Of a stretch of 64,000 nt of DNA, positions 59,470-64,000 are shown piece by piece. The position numbers and the translations under genes were made by a program. The stretch's first letter is position 1. The number at the start of each line of letters is the position of its first letter. The notes under the pieces are model-generated. The model was not told the origin of the DNA. It worked only from the letters and a program-made list of their open reading frames with translations, and searched no databases. Source of the stretch: Actinomadura xylanilytica (GTDB taxonomy: Bacteria; Actinomycetota; Actinomycetes; Streptosporangiales; Streptosporangiaceae); contig NZ_JASNWE010000002.1 in the NCBI RefSeq assembly GCF_030283145.1, positions 992,001 through 1,056,000 on the forward strand. Reading direction: 5' to 3'.

Positions 59470-59491
59470 GTTCACCCGCCCGACACCCTGC
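59470..59491 (+). promoter_or_regulatory. Possible PHO box upstream of alkaline phosphatase
   Basis: GTTCACCCGCC followed by CGACACCCTGC gives two 11-base units. The first fits the actinomycete PhoP direct-repeat unit (GTTCACC); the second is weak. It lies 74 bases before the gene start, and TATAAG near 59546 could be a -10 element. Confidence 0.35.
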
Positions 59492-59564
59492 GCAGTCCGT
59501 CCGCTCATCTCCGGCTGGTCGTCTGTCCCTGCTCTGAGAAATCCATATAAGGGGAGGTCAGCCG

Positions 59565-60926
59565 GTGTCTACGGCTGGAAGGACGCGGCGTGTCGCCGCG
59601 ATCACGCTCGCGGCGGGAGTCGCCGCGGGCGCGCTCGGAACCGGCATCGCCGGGGCCTCGAACGGAGACCGCACCAAGGACGTGCGCGCCGCGGTCAAGG
59701 GAGGCACGGCGCGCAACGTCATCCTGCTGATCGGCGACGGCATGGGCGACTCGGAGATCACCGCCGCCCGCAACTACGCCAAGGGCGCCGCCGGCCGCCT
59801 CAACATGGACCGGCTCCCGCTGACCGGCGCGTACACGACGTACGCGCTCCAGAAGGACGACCCCAAGCTGCCCGACTACGTCACCGACTCCGCGGCGAGC
59901 GGCACGGGCTGGGCCACCGGGCACAAGTCGTACAACGGCGCGATCTCGGTGACGCCCGACGGCAAGCCCAAGAGCACGATCCTGGAACTGGCCAAGCGGG
60001 CCGGCTTCCGCACCGGTGACGTGACGACGGCCGAGCTGACCGACGCCACCCCGGGCGTGCTCGCCGCGCACGTGGTGGACCGCTCCTGCCAGGGCCCCGG
60101 CGACATGAAGGCGTGCCCGTCCAACGACAAGGCCAACGGCGGCGCGGGCTCGATCGCCGAGCAGCAGGTGCAGACCGGCGCCGACCTGTACTTCGGCGGC
60201 GGCAAGGCGCGCTTCGCGCAGACCGTCAAGTCCGGCAGGTTCAAGGGCAAGACGGTGATCGACCAGGCCAGGGCGGCCGGCTACAACGTCGTCACCGACG
60301 CCGCCGGGCTCAACGCGGCCCGGCCGTCCGGCAAGACGCTCGGCCTGTTCGCCGACGGGACGATGCAGCAGGAGCTGACCGGCCCGGCCGCCAAGGTCGG
60401 CGGGACCGCGCCGTCCAAGTGCACGCCGAACGACGCGTTCTCCGGCCCGCACCTGACCCAGATGGCGAGCAAGGCGATCAGCACGCTGGACGCCCAGACC
60501 AAGCGGGCCAAGCGCGGCTTCTTCCTCCAGATCGAGGGCGCCTCGATCGACAAGCGCGACCACGACGCCGACCCGTGCGGCCAGATCGGCGAGACCATCG
60601 AGTTCGACAACACCGTCAAGCTCGCCCAGGACTACGCGCGCAAGCACCCGGACACCCTGGTGGTGACCACCGCCGACCACGGCCACACCAGCCAGATCAT
60701 CCCGCTGGAGGCCGAGAGCCCCGGCCAGACGGCGACGCTGATCACCGCCGACGGCGCGCAGATGAAGATGAACTACGCGACCAACCCGGCAGGCGCGTCG
60801 CAGGAGCACACCGGCACCCAGGTCCGCATCGCCGCCTCCGGCCCGCAGGCCGCGAACGTGGTGGGCGTGACCGACCAGACCGGGCTGTTCAGCACGGTCA
60901 CCCGGGCCCTCGGCGTCCGCCGCTGA
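59565..60926 (+). CDS. phoA: Alkaline phosphatase, PhoA family
   Basis: 453 residues from GTG 59565 with GGGGAGG upstream. An Arg pair and hydrophobic core (RRVAAITLAAGVAAGALGTG) lead to IAGASN, so it is exported. LLIGDGMGDSE binds metal; VTDSAASGTGWATG holds the phosphorylated Ser109. IEGASIDKRDHDADPCGQIG and TTADHGHTSQ provide further metal ligands; the EHTGTQV His lies near the end. Three metal sites appear complete. It releases phosphate from organic esters under phosphate limitation. Confidence 0.92.
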   Translation: MSTAGRTRRVAAITLAAGVAAGALGTGIAGASNGDRTKDVRAAVKGGTARNVILLIGDGMGDSEITAARNYAKGAAGRLNMDRLPLTGAYTTYALQKDDPKLPDYVTDSAASGTGWATGHKSYNGAISVTPDGKPKSTILELAKRAGFRTGDVTTAELTDATPGVLAAHVVDRSCQGPGDMKACPSNDKANGGAGSIAEQQVQTGADLYFGGGKARFAQTVKSGRFKGKTVIDQARAAGYNVVTDAAGLNAARPSGKTLGLFADGTMQQELTGPAAKVGGTAPSKCTPNDAFSGPHLTQMASKAISTLDAQTKRAKRGFFLQIEGASIDKRDHDADPCGQIGETIEFDNTVKLAQDYARKHPDTLVVTTADHGHTSQIIPLEAESPGQTATLITADGAQMKMNYATNPAGASQEHTGTQVRIAASGPQAANVVGVTDQTGLFSTVTRALGVRR

Positions 60927-60945
60927 CCCTTCCCGCCGGCCCCGT

Positions 60946-60974
60946 GTCCCGCGCCCCCGCCAGGGTCGCGGGAC
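60946..60974 (+). terminator. Hairpin after alkaline phosphatase gene
   Basis: GTCCCGCG (60946-60953) pairs with CGCGGGAC (60967-60974), loop 13 bases, followed by CTTCT, 20 bases after the stop. Weak tail, so moderate support. Confidence 0.4.
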
Positions 60975-61237
60975 CTTCTGCCACGGCGGCGGGAAACCGC
61001 CGAAAAACCTACTCGGGAGAAACCTACTAATCAGTAAGAATGGCCGGGCGGACCCGTCCGCCGGCCCAATACCGGCGAAGTCCAGGACGTGGACACCGTC
61101 GTGGGATATGTCACCGACCGGCCTTGTGACCTGCACACAGGCCATTTCCGGCCCCCTCGGCGGGCGCCAAGAAGGGCGGTATGCGGGTCGGGATCGCCGC
61201 AGACGTTACAGTGGCGGTGCCGAATTCTGGAGGCTGG
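60975..61237. other. Leader of the acyltransferase gene, nothing else seen
   Basis: No gene. An imperfect repeat AACCTACT occurs twice (61005 and 61019 area). The leader ends with GGAGG before GTG 61238. Promoter not resolvable by eye. Confidence 0.35.
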
Positions 61238-61912
61238 GTGTTCTATACGTTCATGACGCGCGTGGTGCGTCCGATCCTGTGGCTGCTTTTCCGCCCCAAG
61301 GTCGAAGGGGGAGAGAACGTCCCGCACTACGGGCCGTTGATCGTGGCCAGCAACCACCTGTCGTTCATCGACAGCTTCATCATCCCGCTGGCGATCCCGC
61401 GCCCGGTCACCTACATCGCCAAGGCCGACTACTTCGAGGGCGGCGGGCTGAAGAAGGGCTTCATCCGCTGGTTCTTCACCAACCTCGGGCACGTCCCGGT
61501 CAAGCGCGGCGCCCAGCGGGCCGCGATGGGCGCGCTGGAGCAGGCCGGCGACGTGCTGGACAACAGCGGCGCGTTCGCGATCTACCCCGAGGGCACCCGG
61601 TCCCCCGACGGCCGCCTCTACCGGGGCCGCACCGGCGTCGGCTGGCTGGTGCTGGCCTCCGGTGCCCGGGTCCTGCCGGTGGGCCTGGCGGGCACCGAGA
61701 AGATCCAGCCGATCGGCGCGTCCAGGCCGCGCATCTTCGGCCCGCGCCCCACCGTCCGGATCGGCCCGCCGATGGACTTCTCCCACTACGGCGATCTGCC
61801 CCCGGCCAAGGCCCGCCGCGCCATCACCGACGAGATCGTCGAGACCATCAACAAGCTGTCCGGCCAGGAGTATGCGGGCACCTACAACGACCGCGCCAAC
61901 CACGCCGGCTGA
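61238..61912 (+). CDS. 1-acyl-sn-glycerol-3-phosphate acyltransferase (PlsC-like)
   Basis: 224 residues from GTG 61238 (GGAGG upstream). The HX4D catalytic motif is NHLSFID (His40, Asp45). VPVKRGAQ and YPEGTRSPDGRLYRGRTGVG are the glycerol-phosphate binding blocks, and ARVLPVGLAGTEKIQP the fourth. A hydrophobic N-terminal helix (YTFMTRVVRPILWLLF) anchors it. It acylates lysophosphatidate in phospholipid synthesis; related enzymes acylate other lipids. Actinomycetes carry several copies. Confidence 0.88.
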   Translation: MFYTFMTRVVRPILWLLFRPKVEGGENVPHYGPLIVASNHLSFIDSFIIPLAIPRPVTYIAKADYFEGGGLKKGFIRWFFTNLGHVPVKRGAQRAAMGALEQAGDVLDNSGAFAIYPEGTRSPDGRLYRGRTGVGWLVLASGARVLPVGLAGTEKIQPIGASRPRIFGPRPTVRIGPPMDFSHYGDLPPAKARRAITDEIVETINKLSGQEYAGTYNDRANHAG

Positions 61913-62080
61913 CCCCGCCGCCGCAGCAGCCCCGGCCCCCCCGCAGCCCCCACGTTCGCCCTGAGACCTTGTCCCGCTCGCGGGTGTCCGACCCGTCGCA
62001 GTCGCACTATCCGCATGGGCTTGCCCCAAGTGCGTGTCGTCTGCACGGACTTGTGGTGAGTGCGCCGTAGGGTCGCCGAC

Positions 62081-62797
62081 ATGGCCCACTGGCTCCTCCC
62101 GATCGCGACGCTCACGGCCGTGGCCGCTGCGGCCACCGCCTGCGGCGGGGGCGATGGCGACGGCGATACCGGACAGTCCCGTACCGGCGGCCGGGCGGCG
62201 TCCTCGGACGCCGGCTACACCGCCGACCAGCTCGAACAGGCGCTGCTCTTCGAGGTCCCCGGGTACCGGCGGGCGGCCGAGCCCGATTCCGGCGAGTACG
62301 GCACGCTCAAGGCGATCCAGAACTACGACCGGCTCCAGCGGCAGGTGAAGCTGGACAAGCCGCGCTGTGCCAACGGCGGGACGGGCGGCCCCAGCGCCCC
62401 GCTGATCGGCAGGGGCGTGCCGGCGGCGCTCGCCTCGTTCGCCAGGAAGGACGGGCAGACCGTCACCGAGACCCTGATGGCCCCGCCCGCCGGCACGGCG
62501 GCGAACCAGGTCAAGTCCCGAGTCCCCGCCGGCTGCCTGACGTTCCGGACCCGGCTCGGCGAGCAGTGGGCCTCGCACCGGGTGGTCGAGTCGCCGCCCG
62601 GGAGGATCGGGGAGGGCTCCCGGACGGTCGGGGTGGCGACCACCGGCGCCGACTCCTACACCCGGACCTGGTACGTGGTCATGCAGGGCCGCCGCTTCCT
62701 GGCCACGGTCAGCGTGTTCGGCCCGAAGGCCACCCGCGCGGACGCCGAGGACCTGGCCCGGCGCTCTCTCGCGCAGGCGCAGCGCATCCTGCCCTGA
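62081..62797 (+). CDS. Lipoprotein of unknown function
   Basis: 238 residues from ATG 62081. The signal is MAHWLLPIATLTAVAAAATA with lipobox AATAC (Cys21), followed by a Gly/Asp linker. The mature part is a mixed fold with ADQLEQALLFEVPGYRRAAE, SYTRTWYVVMQGRRFLATVS and VFGPKATRADAEDLARRSLA. It resembles actinobacterial sensor-domain lipoproteins (PknH-like/LppX-like shape), which is only a guess. It stands alone between two other units. Confidence 0.65.
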   Translation: MAHWLLPIATLTAVAAAATACGGGDGDGDTGQSRTGGRAASSDAGYTADQLEQALLFEVPGYRRAAEPDSGEYGTLKAIQNYDRLQRQVKLDKPRCANGGTGGPSAPLIGRGVPAALASFARKDGQTVTETLMAPPAGTAANQVKSRVPAGCLTFRTRLGEQWASHRVVESPPGRIGEGSRTVGVATTGADSYTRTWYVVMQGRRFLATVSVFGPKATRADAEDLARRSLAQAQRILP

Positions 62798-62978
62798 CCG
62801 CGTCCCGCCGACGTCCCGCCGACGTCCCGCGCCGTCCCGCGGCGCCCTTCGGTGTCCGTCCGCCATCGACACTCGCGGTGCGTCTCCCCCAACGGATAGC
62901 GTGCCCGTACACGGCGCGGACGCACCGCGCACCGGCGCGGCAGCCGCCGCCGGACCAGGTGAGCGAGCGGGAGTTCCT

Positions 62979-63179
62979 TTGATCGGCAGGGAGGGCCGGG
63001 TCACCGGCAGGATCGGCCCCGGGCTGGTCGGCGAGGTGATGATCCCGATCCGCGGCGGAGCCGAGGCGTTCTACGCCCATCCGGTCGACCCGCGGGAGGA
63101 GATCACGGTGGGGACGATCGTGGTCGTGGTCGAGTACCACCCGCCGCGCACGGTGTACGTGGCGCAGGCGCTTGGCTGA
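62979..63179 (+). CDS. NfeD-like OB-fold protein
   Basis: About 66 residues from a TTG at 62979 with GGGAG upstream (the reading frame is open further up, with a Pro/Ala-rich, unlikely beginning). LIGREGRVTGRIGPGLVGEV and EEITVGTIVVVVEYHPPRTV fit the soluble OB domain of NfeD proteins. NfeD and flotillin genes are usually neighbours and act together on membrane domains. The flotillin gene follows after 120 bases. Confidence 0.65.
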   Translation: MIGREGRVTGRIGPGLVGEVMIPIRGGAEAFYAHPVDPREEITVGTIVVVVEYHPPRTVYVAQALG

Positions 63180-63299
63180 CCGTTTCCTGTCAATATCCTC
63201 CTGATCTGGGCGAACCGTCGCGGTCCCCGCTGCGTCTATGTGGGAGCGTTGTCCGATATTTGAGCAGCGAAGCCGTCGCCGGACCGAGGAGGAGGTCGC

Positions 63300-64000
63300 A
63301 TGCCCATAGCCGCAGTGGCGATCGCAGTCGTCGTCGCCATCATCGTGTTGATCGTGCTGTTCAAGATGGTCTGGCGGGTCGCCGAACCGAACGAGGCGTT
63401 GATCATTTCCGGGCTGGGGGCCAGGTCCAAGCCGATCGACGGGGTCGACAGCCTCGGCTTCAAGATCATCACCGGTAAGGGCACCTCGGTGCTGCCCGGA
63501 TTCCAGGTCGCCCGCCGGCTCCGGCTCGACAGCCGGGGCGCCAACCTCGAGGTCAACTGCGTCACCCAGCAGGGCATCCCGGTGAAGGTCCGCGGTGTGG
63601 TGATCTACAAGGTCGGCGACGACTTCGTCTCCATCGCCAACGCCGCCCGCCGCTTCCTGGAGCAGCAGGGCTCGATGGACGGGGCGATCCACGAGCTGTT
63701 CACCGGGCACCTGCGCTCGATCATCGGCAACCTCACCGTCGAGGACCTGATCCTCAACCGCGAGCGGCTGACCAGCGAGACGCGCAGCTCCGCCGCCGAC
63801 GAGATGAGCAAGCTCGGGCTGGTGGTCGACTCCCTCCAGATACAGGAGATCGACGACGAGACCGGCTACATCACCAACCTTGGCCGCCCGCACGCCGCCA
63901 AGGTCGCCGCCGCCGCCCGCATCGCCGAGGCCGAGCGCGACCAGGAGGCCACCCAGCGCGAGCAGGAGACGATGCGGCAGAACGCCGCGGTGATCCGGGA
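63300..64000 (+). CDS. Flotillin-family (SPFH) protein, N-terminal part, runs off window
   Basis: ATG 63300 is preceded by GAGGAGG. 233 codons are visible and remain open at the window edge. A membrane helix (AVAIAVVVAIIVLIVLFKMV) leads to the SPFH/PHB domain: EALIISGLGARSKPIDGVDS, GTSVLPGFQVARRLRLDSRG, VKVRGVVIYKVGDDFVSIAN, and GHLRSIIGNLTVEDLILNRE. The end of the visible part starts the Ala/Glu coiled coil (AAARIAEAERDQEATQREQE). Flotillins build ordered membrane patches and scaffold protein complexes. Confidence 0.93.
   Translation, partial: MPIAAVAIAVVVAIIVLIVLFKMVWRVAEPNEALIISGLGARSKPIDGVDSLGFKIITGKGTSVLPGFQVARRLRLDSRGANLEVNCVTQQGIPVKVRGVVIYKVGDDFVSIANAARRFLEQQGSMDGAIHELFTGHLRSIIGNLTVEDLILNRERLTSETRSSAADEMSKLGLVVDSLQIQEIDDETGYITNLGRPHAAKVAAAARIAEAERDQEATQREQETMRQNAAVIR

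Noticed and set aside
60987..61002. CGGCGG-GAAA-CCGCCG hairpin as terminator
   Set aside because: Followed by A not T in the plus direction; short stem; no strand fits a terminator.
62709..63893. 394-codon minus-strand frame over the NfeD/flotillin genes
   Set aside because: Antisense to clearly homologous genes.

Overview
The window is high-GC actinobacterial DNA: GTG starts and ATGA/GTGA overlaps are frequent, and the genes are of types common in filamentous actinomycetes. A family such as Thermomonosporaceae (Actinomadura-like) would fit, but that is an inference from gene content, with no marker gene to settle it. No rRNA gene, CRISPR array, complete tRNA or complete insertion sequence was seen.

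Region 1 (1-8.9 kb) looks like the right part of an integrative element. It holds the C-terminal end of a tyrosine recombinase, small secreted peptides, and a decayed RiPP-type locus: a 51-residue precursor candidate, an isoaspartate-methyltransferase-like enzyme and a radical SAM/SPASM gene with its middle deleted. It also holds two complementary remnants of an HTH/P-loop ATPase family, an intact P-loop kinase-like gene and a cation/proton antiporter. It ends at a 3' half of a tRNA-Arg(ACG) gene (about 8887-8931), the scar expected from integration into a tRNA.

Region 2 (9-28 kb) is accessory chromosome: acetyltransferases (including two close paralogues 8 kb apart), a WD40-like protein, a NarL-type two-component system facing a serine hydrolase gene, and DUF proteins. 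It also has SUFU, SMI1/KNR4 and macro-domain proteins, a methyltransferase-like protein, a DHFR-family reductase, and an orphan OmpR-type regulator beside a secreted protein.

Region 3 (29-34 kb) holds recQ, a HAD phosphatase, a flavin monooxygenase and a holin-like membrane protein.

Region 4 (34-46 kb) is a polymorphic-toxin locus of type VII secretion style. A 928-residue coiled-coil protein that looks like a catalytically dead SF1 helicase is divergent from small DUF6507/WXG-like genes and a 763-residue toxin with an A+T-richer C-terminal tip. The immunity gene overlaps the toxin. Behind it lies a mosaic of debris: a frameshifted second immunity copy, an internally deleted copy of the nearby XRE regulator, and the tail of a NucA-like nuclease toxin followed by an intact YezG-type immunity gene. 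DUF6177-type genes end the region.

Region 5 (46-64 kb) is core-like. Two CNNM/CorC membrane proteins overlap by ATGA. An operon then encodes a coiled-coil protein, PknG kinase, PP2C phosphatase, vWA protein, FHA protein, a GlnX-like membrane sensor and a GlnH-like lipoprotein, most overlapping by 4 bases. Three of these proteins start with similar zinc-ribbon motifs. A STAS protein, alkaline phosphatase, PlsC-type acyltransferase, lipoprotein, NfeD-like OB protein and a flotillin cut by the window end follow.
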